Assembly: GCA_905221345.1 (NCBI GenBank)
Contig: CAJNCW010000007.1
Coordinates: 28,819 to 92,818, forward strand
DNA from: a bacterium
GTDB taxonomy: Bacteria; Bacillota; Bacilli; Lactobacillales; Streptococcaceae
Direction of reading: 5' to 3'
Length of the DNA stretch: 64,000 nt
The number at the start of each line of letters is the position of its first letter. Within the stretch, counting starts at the first letter, position 1. Shown piece by piece: positions 28,487-37,187 of this stretch. A program made the position numbers and the translations under genes. A model generated the notes under the pieces. That model was given only the letters and a program-made list of their open reading frames with translations, did not search any database and had not been told where the DNA came from.

Positions 28487-29326
28487 ATGACAAAAGCAGA
28501 TGCGATTTTTAAAGAGAATATTGAACGAATCCTCAAAGACGGTGTCTTTTCTGAGCAGGCTCGTCCCAAGTACAAGGACGGGACCGTTGCCAATTCCAAG
28601 TACGTAACGGGTGCCTTTGCCGAGTATGATTTGGCCAAGGGGGAATTTCCCATCACAACCTTGCGACCTATTGCTATCAAATCCGCCATCAAGGAAGTAC
28701 TCTGGATTTACCAGGATCAGTCGAATAGTCTAGAAGTGCTCAACGATAAGTACAATGTTCACTACTGGAATGACTGGGAAGTGGGAGATACGGGAACTAT
28801 TGGTGAACGCTATGGGGCAGTCGTTAAGAAACACGATATCATTAATAAGATTCTCAAGCAGTTGGAAGCCAATCCTTGGAATCGTCGCAATATCATCTCT
28901 CTCTGGGATTACCAAGCTTTTGAGGAGACGGACGGCCTCCTTCCATGCGCCTTTCAGACCATGTTTGATGTTCGTCGTGTTGATGGGGAGATCTATCTGG
29001 ATGCGACCTTGACCCAGCGTTCTAATGATATGCTGGTGGCTCACCACATTAACGCCATGCAGTACGTGGCTCTTCAAATGATGATTGCCAAGCATTTCGG
29101 CTGGAAGGTTGGGAAGTTTTTCTATTTTATCAACAACCTTCATATCTATGATAATCAGTTTGAACAAGCAGAGGAATTGCTCCGTCGTGAGCCGTCAAAC
29201 TGCCAACCACGCTTGGTTTTAAATGTGCCAGATGGGACCAATTTCTTTGATATCAAAGCGGAAGACTTTGAGTTAGTTGACTATGATCCAGTCAAGCCAC
29301 AACTGAAGTTTGATTTGGCTATTTAA
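28487..29326 (+). CDS. thyA: Thymidylate synthase
   Basis: ThyA makes dTMP from dUMP with methylene-tetrahydrofolate. The 279-residue protein has the catalytic cysteine in [10 protein letters not shown] (Cys154), the substrate-site segment [20 protein letters not shown] and the folate region [14 protein letters not shown] -10 TATACT lies at 28452-28457. The start follows GAGGTGAGA. It is closed by a convergent terminator. Confidence 0.96.
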   Translation: MTKADAIFKENIERILKDGVFSEQARPKYKDGTVANSKYVTGAFAEYDLAKGEFPITTLRPIAIKSAIKEVLWIYQDQSNSLEVLNDKYNVHYWNDWEVGDTGTIGERYGAVVKKHDIINKILKQLEANPWNRRNIISLWDYQAFEETDGLLPCAFQTMFDVRRVDGEIYLDATLTQRSNDMLVAHHINAMQYVALQMMIAKHFGWKVGKFFYFINNLHIYDNQFEQAEELLRREPSNCQPRLVLNVPDGTNFFDIKAEDFELVDYDPVKPQLKFDLAI

Positions 29327-29330
29327 GAAA

Positions 29331-29364
29331 ATAAAAAGAAGTTGAGAAATCTCAACTTCTTTTG
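29331..29364. terminator. Convergent terminator between thyA and the DUF3042 gene
   Basis: AAAAGAAGTTGAG and CTCAACTTCTTTT form a perfect 13-bp stem with a short AAAT loop. It works on both strands. Confidence 0.9.
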
Positions 29365-29368
29365 TTGC

Positions 29369-29539
29369 TTAATGTGATACGCGGCGGCGAGCTGCTTTTT
29401 TACGGTTTTCTTCGATGAAAGCTGCTTTTTGCTCTTCTGGCTCAATCACTTTCTTTTTAATTGCGTATACTGCACCTGCAACGGCAGCGACAGTTCCTGC
29501 GACACCTGTTACAAGACCTTTAGCGAATCCTTTAGCCAT
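29369..29539 (-). CDS. DUF3042 family membrane miniprotein
   Basis: A 56-residue protein beginning MAKGFAKGLVTGVAG. It has one glycine/alanine-rich membrane segment (about residues 8-27) and a basic C-terminal tail ending RKKAARRRVSH. DUF3042 proteins occur in lactobacilli and streptococci with no known function. The ATG at 29539 follows GATAAAGGAGGAAGAC. The longer minus frame reaching 29842 runs back over miaA and has no ribosome site, so I reject that start. Confidence 0.85.
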   Translation of the reverse strand: MAKGFAKGLVTGVAGTVAAVAGAVYAIKKKVIEPEEQKAAFIEENRKKAARRRVSH

Positions 29540-29611
29540 GAGTCTTCCTCCTTTATCTTCCCGATCAGCCAGGCTCCTCAAGAGATAGCATTTTTCTGAC
29601 TGACCTTTTTG

Positions 29612-29620
29612 TGATATAAT
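29612..29620 (+). promoter_or_regulatory. Extended -10 promoter of the miaA operon
   Basis: TGATATAAT at 29612-29620 is a perfect extended -10. No good -35 is seen. It lies between the divergent DUF3042 and miaA genes. Confidence 0.6.
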
Positions 29621-29659
29621 AATAGTAACGAAAAAATGGGAATTTTTCAAGGAAAAGAG

Positions 29660-30544
29660 ATGAAAACGAAAATAATTGTGATTGTTGGGCCGACTGCTGT
29701 TGGGAAGACAGCCCTTGCTATCGAAGTGGCAAAGCGTTTTGGTGGAGAGGTGGTCAGTGGTGACAGTCAGCAAGTATACAGAGGGTTGGATATTGGGACG
29801 GCCAAGGCTAGCCCAGAGGAGCAAGCTGTTGTTCCTCATCATTTGATTGATGTCAGAGAGGTGACCGAGTCTTACTCGGCTTTTGATTTTGTTTCAGAAG
29901 CTAAGGCAGCCATAGAGGACATCCAAAGTCGTGGCAAGCTTGCTATTATCGCTGGAGGGACTGGGCTTTATATCCAGAGCTTGCTGGAAGGCTATCATCT
30001 AGGTGGGGAAACACCTCATGAGGAGATTGTAGCCTATCGGGCTAGTTTGGAGCCTTATTCGGATGAGGAGTTAGCCCATCTCGTGAAGCAAGCAGGCCTT
30101 GAAATTCCCCAGTTCAACCGTCGTCGTGCCATGCGAGCCTTGGAGATTGCCCATTTTGGTCAGGATTTGGAAAATCAGGAAAGTCCTTATGAACCACTGA
30201 TTATCTGCTTGGATGATGAACGCAGTCAGCTTTATGACCGTATCAACCACCGAGTGGATTTGATGTTTGATGCTGGCCTTTTGGATGAGGCCAAGTGGCT
30301 CTTTGACCACTATCCAGATGTGCAGGCAGCCAAAGGCATTGGCTATAAGGAACTCTTTCCTTATTTCCGTGGGGAGCAAACTCTTAAGGAAGCGAGCGAG
30401 AGTCTCAAGCAGGCGACTCGTCGTTTTGCCAAGCGTCAGTTGACCTGGTTCCGTAATCGCATGCAAGTCACCTTTTATCAGATAGGAGAGCTTGACGTGC
30501 AGGACCGCATTTTAAGCCAGATAGAGGAGTTTTTAGATGATTGA
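29660..30544 (+). CDS. miaA: tRNA dimethylallyltransferase
   Basis: MiaA adds a dimethylallyl group to A37 of tRNAs that read U-starting codons. The 294-residue protein starts [10 protein letters not shown], with the P-loop [10 protein letters not shown] at residues 10-19 and the [15 protein letters not shown] segment of the family. I chose ATG 29660 because CAAGGAAAAGAG precedes it and it gives the usual N-terminus. An ATG eight codons upstream is possible but less likely. The stop overlaps hflX by eight bases, starting a four-gene chain. Confidence 0.94.
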   Translation: MKTKIIVIVGPTAVGKTALAIEVAKRFGGEVVSGDSQQVYRGLDIGTAKASPEEQAVVPHHLIDVREVTESYSAFDFVSEAKAAIEDIQSRGKLAIIAGGTGLYIQSLLEGYHLGGETPHEEIVAYRASLEPYSDEELAHLVKQAGLEIPQFNRRRAMRALEIAHFGQDLENQESPYEPLIICLDDERSQLYDRINHRVDLMFDAGLLDEAKWLFDHYPDVQAAKGIGYKELFPYFRGEQTLKEASESLKQATRRFAKRQLTWFRNRMQVTFYQIGELDVQDRILSQIEEFLDD

Positions 30545-31775
30545 AACGGAGAAAAAAGAGGAACGGGTCCTACTCATTGGTGTAGAACTGCAGGGAATGG
30601 ACAATTTTGACCTCTCCATGGAAGAATTGGCCAGTCTGGCTAAGACAGCTGGGGAAGTCGTAGTCGATAGCTACAGGCAAAAACGGGAAAAGTATGACTC
30701 CAAGACCTTCGTTGGTTCTGGTAAGCTGGAAGAAATTGCTCGAATGGTGGATGCTGAGGAAATCACGACTGTCATCGTCAATAACCGTCTGACACCACGG
30801 CAAAATGTCAATCTAGAGGAAGTTCTGGGAGTTAAGGTTATTGACCGTATGCAGTTGATTCTGGATATCTTTGCCATGCGGGCTCGAAGCCATGAAGGAA
30901 AACTCCAAGTCCACCTAGCTCAGCTTAAGTACCTCTTACCCCGCTTGGTTGGTCAGGGAATTATGCTCAGCCGTCAGGCAGGGGGAATTGGTTCCCGTGG
31001 ACCTGGTGAAAGCCAGCTGGAACTGAACCGACGTAGTGTTCGCAATCAAATCACAGATATTGAGCGTCAGCTCAAAGTGGTTGAGAAAAACCGGGCGACA
31101 GTCAGAGAAAAACGTCTGGAGTCAAGCACCTTTAAGATTGGTTTGATTGGTTACACCAATGCCGGGAAGTCAACTATCATGAACACCTTAACCAGTAAGA
31201 CCCAGTATGAAGCAGACGAGCTCTTTGCGACTCTAGATGCGACGACAAAGAGTATCCATCTGGGGGGCAATCTTCAGGTGACTTTAACTGATACGGTTGG
31301 GTTTATCCAAGATTTGCCAACAGAATTGGTGTCCAGTTTCAAGTCAACCTTGGAAGAAAGCAAGCATGTAGACCTTCTGGTTCATGTCATTGATTCCAGC
31401 AATCCTTATCACGAGGAACATGAAAAAACGGTTCTGTCTATCGTGAAAGACTTGGATATGGAGGATATTCCTCGTCTGACCCTTTATAATAAAGCGGATT
31501 TGGTGGAGGATTTTACGCCTACTCAAACGCCGTATGCCCTCATTTCTGCCAAGTCTGAGGATAGTCGTGAGCAGCTACAAGCATTGTTTTTGGAAAAAAT
31601 CAAGGATATTTTTGAAGCCTTTACCCTGCGCGTGCCTTTTTCAAAATCCTACAAGATTCATGATTTGGAAAGTGTAGCGATTCTTGAAGATCGTGACTAC
31701 CAAGATGATGGAGAAGTGATTACAGGCTATATTTCTGAGAAAAATAAATGGAGGTTAGAAGAATTTTATGACTGA
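30537..31775 (+). CDS. hflX: Ribosome-associated GTPase HflX
   Basis: HflX binds the large ribosomal subunit and helps rescue or split stalled ribosomes. The 412-residue protein has the N-terminal ND1 domain, the glycine-rich linker [18 protein letters not shown], and the GTPase motifs GYTNAGKST (G1), DTVGF (G3) and NKADLV (G4). The start lies within the end of miaA and the end overlaps the next gene by eight bases. Tight coupling with miaA is common in Firmicutes. Confidence 0.94.
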   Translation: MIETEKKEERVLLIGVELQGMDNFDLSMEELASLAKTAGEVVVDSYRQKREKYDSKTFVGSGKLEEIARMVDAEEITTVIVNNRLTPRQNVNLEEVLGVKVIDRMQLILDIFAMRARSHEGKLQVHLAQLKYLLPRLVGQGIMLSRQAGGIGSRGPGESQLELNRRSVRNQITDIERQLKVVEKNRATVREKRLESSTFKIGLIGYTNAGKSTIMNTLTSKTQYEADELFATLDATTKSIHLGGNLQVTLTDTVGFIQDLPTELVSSFKSTLEESKHVDLLVHVIDSSNPYHEEHEKTVLSIVKDLDMEDIPRLTLYNKADLVEDFTPTQTPYALISAKSEDSREQLQALFLEKIKDIFEAFTLRVPFSKSYKIHDLESVAILEDRDYQDDGEVITGYISEKNKWRLEEFYD

Positions 31776-32391
31776 TATCAAAACTTTGGCTCTAAAATAT
31801 GGGGGCTATACGAGTCTAGACAAGGTCTATCTGGATCAGCTTCTAGCTGGTAAAACAGAGCAGGAGCAATTGGCACTTATTACTCCTCCTCCGAGTGTAG
31901 TCAATGCTTACTTTGCTGAACTCTACCAGAAAAAGAGTTCTGAAGCTGCGACGGATTATTTTGCAGAACTTAGTCAGGAACTGAACCTCTACAATGCTGA
32001 GCCAAGTTTCACCTTTGAAAATAAGCCCTTTATTCGACTTAATTTATCTGGTAAATCTTTTGGTTTTTGCTATGAGAGTAAGGGCCTGGGGCGAATTTTC
32101 TCTGAAAATGAAGAGGAAATCTCGGATGACTTGCTTTTTGAGATTGCGCAAATTTTCCCCCATCAACTCGTCTTTGAAGAGTCTGGAAAGATTTATATGA
32201 AGCATGTCGGGGACGAGGAAGTTGTTAGTGTAGAAAATCTCACAGCTTTGACAGACTTGGAAAACTTAGCAGATGGTCGCAAACGTCTCAAAGGCTATAG
32301 CCAAGAGGATTTACTGCAAGAAGCTGCTGCTTTTTCTGGCAAGCGCTATTTCCGATCGGAAAACCGCACAGCCATGTTATATATTGATTAA
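31768..32391 (+). CDS. Conserved streptococcal hypothetical protein
   Basis: A 207-residue soluble protein of unknown function that I do not recognise by domain. There is no signal peptide, membrane segment or catalytic motif. The N-terminal half has the segment [30 protein letters not shown]. The C-terminal half is mixed alpha/beta. It overlaps hflX by eight bases and is followed 14 bases later by rnz, so it belongs to the miaA-hflX-rnz unit. Confidence 0.85.
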   Translation: MTDIKTLALKYGGYTSLDKVYLDQLLAGKTEQEQLALITPPPSVVNAYFAELYQKKSSEAATDYFAELSQELNLYNAEPSFTFENKPFIRLNLSGKSFGFCYESKGLGRIFSENEEEISDDLLFEIAQIFPHQLVFEESGKIYMKHVGDEEVVSVENLTALTDLENLADGRKRLKGYSQEDLLQEAAAFSGKRYFRSENRTAMLYID

Positions 32392-32405
32392 TTAGAAAGT
32401 ATCGA

Positions 32406-33335
32406 ATGGATATTCAATTTTTAGGAACAGGGGCTGGTCAGCCCTCCAAAGCCCGCAACGTTTCAAGTCTCGCATTGAAACTCTTGGACGAGATTAACGA
32501 AGTCTGGCTCTTTGACTGTGGAGAAGGAACGCAAAATCGCATTCTGGAAACCACGATTCGACCACGGAAGGTCAGCAAAATCTTTATCACTCACCTGCAT
32601 GGAGACCATATCTTTGGCTTGCCAGGGTTTCTCTCTAGCCGTGCCTTTCAGGCCAATGAAGAGCAGACAGATTTGGATATTTATGGACCACAAGGTATCA
32701 AGTCATTTGTCTTAACCAGTCTTCGTGTGTCAGGTTCTCGTCTGCCCTACCGCATTCATTTTCATGAGTTTGACCAAGATTCTCTAGGTAAAATTCTTGA
32801 AACAGATAAATTCACTGTGTATGCAGAGGAGCTGGACCACACTATTTTCTGCGTTGGTTATCGTGTCATGCAGAAAGACTTAGAAGGTACCTTGGATGCT
32901 GAAAAACTCAAGGCTGCTGGTGTTCCGTTCGGCCCACTTTTTGGAAAAATCAAAAACGGTCAGGATGTTGTCCTAGAAGACGGCACTGAAATCAAGGCAG
33001 CAGACTATATCTCAGCTCCTCGTCCGGGTAAGATTATTACTATTCTTGGTGACACCCGAAAAACCAATGCCAGCGTGCGTCTAGGCGTCAATGCTGATGT
33101 CCTGGTCCATGAATCGACTTATGGCAAGGGCGATGAGAAAATTGCCCGTAATCATGGTCACTCTACTAACATGCAGGCTGCGCAAGTAGCAGCAGAAGCC
33201 GGTGCCAAACGCCTCTTGCTCAATCATATCAGTGCTCGTTTCCTCTCAAAAGATATCAGCCAGCTCAAGAAAGATGCGGCTAGTATTTTTGAAAATGTCC
33301 ATGTGGTCAAAGACTTGGAAGAAGTGGAAATCTAG
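32406..33335 (+). CDS. rnz: Ribonuclease Z (tRNA 3' endonuclease)
   Basis: RNase Z cuts the 3' trailer of tRNA precursors. The 309-residue metallo-beta-lactamase-fold enzyme carries THLHGDH (His63, His65, Asp67, His68), an aspartate in LGDTRKT and the late histidine in LNHISARF. Length is normal for the short form. A dehydrogenase gene, broken here, follows after 21 bases. Confidence 0.95.
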   Translation: MDIQFLGTGAGQPSKARNVSSLALKLLDEINEVWLFDCGEGTQNRILETTIRPRKVSKIFITHLHGDHIFGLPGFLSSRAFQANEEQTDLDIYGPQGIKSFVLTSLRVSGSRLPYRIHFHEFDQDSLGKILETDKFTVYAEELDHTIFCVGYRVMQKDLEGTLDAEKLKAAGVPFGPLFGKIKNGQDVVLEDGTEIKAADYISAPRPGKIITILGDTRKTNASVRLGVNADVLVHESTYGKGDEKIARNHGHSTNMQAAQVAAEAGAKRLLLNHISARFLSKDISQLKKDAASIFENVHVVKDLEEVEI

Positions 33336-33356
33336 CAGTTATTGAAAGGACGAAGC

Positions 33357-34112
33357 ATGTCTACTATCTTGATTACTGGAGCCAGTGGTGGCTTGGCCCA
33401 AGAAATGGTCAAACTCTTACCAGAAGACCAACTGATTTTGCTAGGTAGAAACAAGGAAAAACTAGTTCAACTGTATGGAAATCATCCCCATGCATAATTA
33501 ATTGAAATCGACATTACTGATGACTCAGCCCTAGAAACTCTGGTAGCTGAACTCTATCTCCGCTATGACAAGATCGATGTCTTGGTCAACAACGCTGGCT
33601 ATGGGATTTTTGAAGACTTTGACCAGATTTCTGACCAAGATATTCACCAGATGTTCGAGGTCAATACCTTTGTCCTGATGAATCTGTCTCGTCGTCTTGG
33701 AGCTCGCATGAAGGAGAGGGGAAAGGGGCATATCATCAATATCGTCAGCATGGCAGGTTTGATAGCGACTAGCAAGTCCAGTCTCTATTCAGCAAGCAAG
33801 TTTGCGGCTATTGGTTTTTCAAATGCTTTGCGCCTCGAACTCATGCCCTATGGTATCTATGTGACGACTGTTAATCCAGGACCTATCCGTACAGGATTTT
33901 TTGACCAGGCAGACCCAGATGGCAGCTACCTCCAGTCTGTGGACCGTTTTCTCTTGGAACCAGATGCAGTCGCTAGAAAGATTGTCAAAACCATAGGAAA
34001 AAATAAACGAGAACTCAATCTCCCAGTTTTATTGAAGCTAGCCCATAAGTTTTATACCCTCTTCCCCAAATTAGCCGATAAGTTGGCAGGGGGAATCTTT
34101 AATTATAAGTAA
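33357..34112 (+). pseudogene. Short-chain dehydrogenase/reductase with in-frame stop
   Basis: An SDR-family NAD(P)-dependent oxidoreductase of about 251 codons. The first 46 codons carry the cofactor loop TGASGGLAQE and LLGRNKEKL. A TAA at 33495-33497 (codon 47) then interrupts the frame. After it, the same frame continues with EIDITDDSA, the NNAGYG motif, the catalytic YSASKFA with Tyr and Lys, and NPGPIRTGF. Nothing else is damaged, so a single base change (for example from CAA or GAA) explains it. Re-initiation at ATG 33582 would make a 176-residue protein without the cofactor loop. A sequencing error cannot be excluded. Confidence 0.85.
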
Positions 34113-34114
34113 AA
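33916..34114 (+). repeat. Direct repeat, copy 1 (3' end of dehydrogenase gene)
   Basis: This 199-base segment recurs at 36744-36942 without gaps. The first 52 bases differ at six positions and the last 147 are identical. Confidence 0.97.
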
Positions 34115-34143
34115 AAGCTATTCCTTTAATGAATAGTTTTTTG
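34114..34143 (+). terminator. Terminator after the dehydrogenase pseudogene
   Basis: The hairpin GCTATTC ... GAATAGT is followed by TTTTT. Beyond it, 34144-34302 holds only a -10-like TATAAT at 34218-34223 for the next gene. Confidence 0.65.
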
Positions 34144-34302
34144 ATTTAATTTCTTGAAAGAAGAGTGTTTTAAAGTTAAAAATCAAGCTTATTCGTGCCT
34201 ATTCATAGCTTTTAGGGTATAATACAAATAAAAGAGTTCTAGAAGAAACTTAGAGTACAATCTAGGTACAAAAAGATAGAATCATGGATACAGGAGTAAA
34301 AA

Positions 34303-35370
34303 ATGGCAAAAAAGAAAAGAGTTACCTTACCCAAGGAGTTTAATGAACTACTAACTGATGGAAATATTGACCAATTAAAGTCCGTATATGATAAGTGTGA
34401 GTTAACTGCACATGATGGAAGATTTAGCTTATGTACACCTCTGCATATGGGAGGAGTCCCGGATGAATTGGTTATTTGGCTTGTCGAACAGGGCTTAGAT
34501 ATCAATATCCCTGATTATTATGGAGCAACTCCTTTGTATCGTCAGGCAACCATGGGAAGAGAGACTGTAAAACTCTTGCTCGAATTGGGTGCAGATATTG
34601 AAAAAACCAATACTTATGGCAATACACCCTTGCATGTGGCAGCTGAGTTTTTTCATCCTAAGACCGTTGCGCTTCTCTTAGAAAAGGGAGCAAAGGTCAA
34701 CCCTAAGAATGATAGGGGACAAACTCCACTAGACTCCGTTCTCACTGTCTGTCGGGGAATCTATATTGCCCAAACAGCTGAAATCGCCGCAATGCTTCTG
34801 GATGCTGGTGCTAAGAAAACACCAGCTATGAAAGAAAAGGTCGAAAATATTGGTAAGGATTTTGAATTTCATAGAGAAGGAATCAATCTCGACTATCTAG
34901 AAGCCGCAGATCAGGGTCTAGAAAAACTTTATGCTTTGTTTGATGTTAAGCCAGTCGCCAAACGAATAACCCATGATGGCAGTGCACCAATCTTGGTCAA
35001 AGAAGAAATTTGGGAGGAGCAATATGAGGAACTTTGGTCCTTCTTGATTCCTTCAAGTGGAGCAGCAAAAACTGTTCAGGGGGAAGTTATCCGTATACCA
35101 GGCAGAGTTCGAGATGAACTGGATCGAAACGGTGGGGCCAACTGGGACAGGGACTATAGAAAAATGCTTCAGGCTCTCCCTCAATACTTGTCTCTAGGAA
35201 GCTCTCTTTCAGAACAAGAATTAGAAGAGACTAAAGAGCTTATTGCTCAAGTTCATGGGAAAGATTTTGATGACGAGCCTCGCCTAGACCGCCTGTGTCA
35301 GCTAGCTATTGCTTGGATTAAGCAAAATCCTGAACCCCTTCTCCTAGAAAAAACAAGTTATAAGCGGTAA
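34303..35370 (+). CDS. Ankyrin-repeat protein
   Basis: A 355-residue soluble protein with about four ankyrin repeats (roughly residues 38-155), shown by CTPLHMGG, GATPLYRQATMGRETVKLLLELGADI, GNTPLHVAAE and GQTPLDSVL. The C-terminal 190 residues have no domain I can name. There is no secretion signal. It lies next to a SUKH-like gene in a stretch that looks inserted between two copies of a dehydrogenase end. Ankyrin proteins occur as immunity or interaction proteins near polymorphic toxins, but no toxin gene is seen here. Confidence 0.85.
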   Translation: MAKKKRVTLPKEFNELLTDGNIDQLKSVYDKCELTAHDGRFSLCTPLHMGGVPDELVIWLVEQGLDINIPDYYGATPLYRQATMGRETVKLLLELGADIEKTNTYGNTPLHVAAEFFHPKTVALLLEKGAKVNPKNDRGQTPLDSVLTVCRGIYIAQTAEIAAMLLDAGAKKTPAMKEKVENIGKDFEFHREGINLDYLEAADQGLEKLYALFDVKPVAKRITHDGSAPILVKEEIWEEQYEELWSFLIPSSGAAKTVQGEVIRIPGRVRDELDRNGGANWDRDYRKMLQALPQYLSLGSSLSEQELEETKELIAQVHGKDFDDEPRLDRLCQLAIAWIKQNPEPLLLEKTSYKR

Positions 35371-35411
35371 AAAGCATTGGAAGACAGATAAAACAAAGAA
35401 ATCATGGTGAA

Positions 35412-36002
35412 ATGATGCAACTAATTGACAAAGTTAAAAAAATAGAAACTTATATTTGTGAGTATTTTGAAGACTGGGATTTGGATGATCCCGTGGAAGA
35501 GGAATACCTAGATGATTATCAGAATATTTCTGGTGCTTCCGAGGAAGAGCTTCAAGCCTTTGAGAAAAGACTTGGTATTCGTCTACCTAGTGACTTCAAA
35601 GAGCTTTATAGATACAAAAATGGGAGTAAATACTTCTCTATTTTACCTTGTGTGATTGACCAGAGAGAGCTGATTTTTTCTCTCATGAGTCTACAGGAAA
35701 TTGAGGCATGTAAAAAGTACTTTCAAAATAGAGATGCTCTGTTAACAGAATTTCCCGACTATTTTTCTAGTCAAGACCTAGAAAACATGCATGATAGTAG
35801 AATTAAGCCTTATCTTTTTAATAAAAAATGGCTTCCTTTTGCTCAGTATTGTGACTCTTGTTATCTTATGCTGGATTTTGATCCAGACCAGGAGGGTCAG
35901 GAAGGTCAGGTTATTTGCTACATCCATGATCCTGATGAAATTATCTATGTAGCAGAAAGTCTTACGGAGTTGATTGAAGAGATAATGGATGAGATCATAT
36001 GA
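35412..36002 (+). CDS. SMI1/KNR4 (SUKH)-like protein
   Basis: A 196-residue acidic protein. The SUKH signature is seen in ASEEELQAFEKRLGIRLPSDFKELYRYKNG (about residues 42-72, helix, LPxDF, then tryptophan-poor loop), with WLPFAQYCDSCYLMLDFDP near residue 140. Many SUKH proteins are immunity proteins against secreted nuclease or deaminase toxins. It starts 41 bases after the ankyrin gene, so the two are likely co-transcribed. No matching toxin is present in the window. The following 36003-36194 shows no gene. Confidence 0.8.
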   Translation: MMQLIDKVKKIETYICEYFEDWDLDDPVEEEYLDDYQNISGASEEELQAFEKRLGIRLPSDFKELYRYKNGSKYFSILPCVIDQRELIFSLMSLQEIEACKKYFQNRDALLTEFPDYFSSQDLENMHDSRIKPYLFNKKWLPFAQYCDSCYLMLDFDPDQEGQEGQVICYIHDPDEIIYVAESLTELIEEIMDEII

Positions 36003-36194
36003 ACAGATAAATGTATCAAGTTCAAAATATAACAGATAACATTTGTTTAACCTTCCTTTACGACAGAGGATTAAAATAACTTGCACTTTGTCAGATTGAT
36101 TAGACTGTGAGACTGAGTTTGGGAGCTTTTTATTGATAGGTGCTATTCTACAGTATCTATTTTGAGCTGTTTTCTTGTCAAATTTGACCAAGTA

Positions 36195-36223
36195 TTGCAA
36201 ATCGAATCTTAAAATAGTATACT
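36195..36223 (+). promoter_or_regulatory. Promoter of the chimeric amylase ORF
   Basis: TTGCAA (36195-36200) and TATACT (36218-36223) are 17 bases apart. Confidence 0.7.
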
Positions 36224-36236
36224 AGAACCAGCAATT

Positions 36237-36251
36237 ATGAAAACGTTTGCA
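36237..36251 (+). promoter_or_regulatory. Catabolite-responsive element (cre)
   Basis: ATGAAAACGTTTGCA fits the pattern WTGNAANCGNWNNCW at every fixed position. It lies just after the -10, a typical place for CcpA repression of a carbohydrate gene. Confidence 0.75.
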
Positions 36252-36277
36252 TTTTTGTTAATTATAGGAGACAAACT

Positions 36278-36940
36278 ATGGAATTGACAGCTATTTATCA
36301 TAGGCCAGATTCCGAGTATGCTTATCTTTACAAAGAAGGTCAGCTACATATCCGAATCAGAACCAAGAAAAATGATGTCCAGAAGGTTATCTTGCATTAT
36401 GGAGATCCCTTTATTTTCATTGAGGATAAGTATGAAGCCAAGAAAGAAATGACCAAAGTAACCTCAGATGCCCTATTTGACTATTGGCAGGTTACTGTCT
36501 CTGTTGATTTTGCTCGCATTCAGTATCTCTTTGAGCTCCTTGATAAAGAAGGTCAAGGTGTTTTCTATGGTGATAAGGGTTACGTAGAACATACTCAAGA
36601 AAACTTGGATGCTGAAGGGAATGGTTTCAAGCTTCCTTATATTCACGAAATCGACGGTTGCCAAGTTCCTGACTGGGTTTCAAATACCGTTTGGTATCAG
36701 ATTTTCCCAGAACGATTTGCTAATGGAAATCCTCATTTGACGTCAGATGGGAGCTACCTCAAGTCTGTTGACCGATTTCTCTTAGAACCAGATGTAGTCG
36801 CTAGAAAGATTGTCAAAACCATAGGAAAAAATAAACGAGAACTCAATCTCCCAGTTTTATTGAAGCTAGCCCATAAGTTTTATACCCTCTTCCCCAAATT
36901 AGCCGATAAGTTGGCAGGGGGAATCTTTAATTATAAGTAA
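36278..36940 (+). pseudogene. Chimeric ORF: amylase-family N-terminus fused to dehydrogenase C-terminus
   Basis: Residues 1-~155 are the start of a neopullulanase/cyclomaltodextrinase-like GH13 protein: the N-terminal beta domain, then VPDWVSNTVWYQIFPERFANGNP, which opens the catalytic barrel. At about SDGSYLKSVDRF the frame becomes the last ~65 residues of the dehydrogenase at 33357 and ends at the same stop. No GH13 catalytic residues remain and only the tail of the dehydrogenase is present, so neither activity is expected. The promoter, cre and ribosome site of the amylase gene are intact. It arose by recombination, in frame. Confidence 0.85.
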
Positions 36941-36942
36941 AA
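36744..36942 (+). repeat. Direct repeat, copy 2 (inside the chimeric ORF)
   Basis: This copy matches 33916-34114 with six mismatches in the first 52 bases and none in the last 147. The offset of 2828 bases is constant, with no gaps. Confidence 0.97.
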
Positions 36943-36970
36943 GGAGTTCCTTACAAGAGGAACTTTTTTA
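36943..36970 (+). terminator. Terminator after the chimeric ORF
   Basis: Arms AGTTCCT (36945-36951) and AGGAACT (36958-36964) are followed by TTTTT. Confidence 0.8.
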
Positions 36971-37091
36971 TAGTATTTAACCAAGTGTCAAAAATTGTTT
37001 GATTTTGTTTTAAAACTACACTCATATTTTTTAAAATCCTCTACAAATTTTAGAAAAAACAATCAAAATTATGATTTTTTAGTTTGGAGGA

Positions 37092-37120
37092 TTGAAGTTA
37101 TCTATATCATTTTATAGAAT
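37092..37120 (+). promoter_or_regulatory. Promoter of bgaA
   Basis: TTGAAG (37092-37097) and TAGAAT (37115-37120) are 17 bases apart. Confidence 0.7.
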
Positions 37121-37158
37121 AAGTATAAAGTCCATTGAAGCGTTATCCGTTATCGAAA

Positions 37159-37173
37159 ATGGAAGCGGTTACT
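37159..37173 (+). promoter_or_regulatory. cre site upstream of bgaA
   Basis: ATGGAAGCGGTTACT fits WTGNAANCGNWNNCW at all fixed positions. It lies in the transcribed leader just before the ribosome site, where bound CcpA could block elongation. Confidence 0.75.
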
Positions 37174-37187
37174 AAAGGGAGGGTTTT

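Noticed and set aside
29369..29842. A 157-residue minus-strand frame
   Set aside because: Only its last 56 codons, from ATG 29539 with a strong ribosome site, look real. The rest lies antisense to miaA and its promoter.
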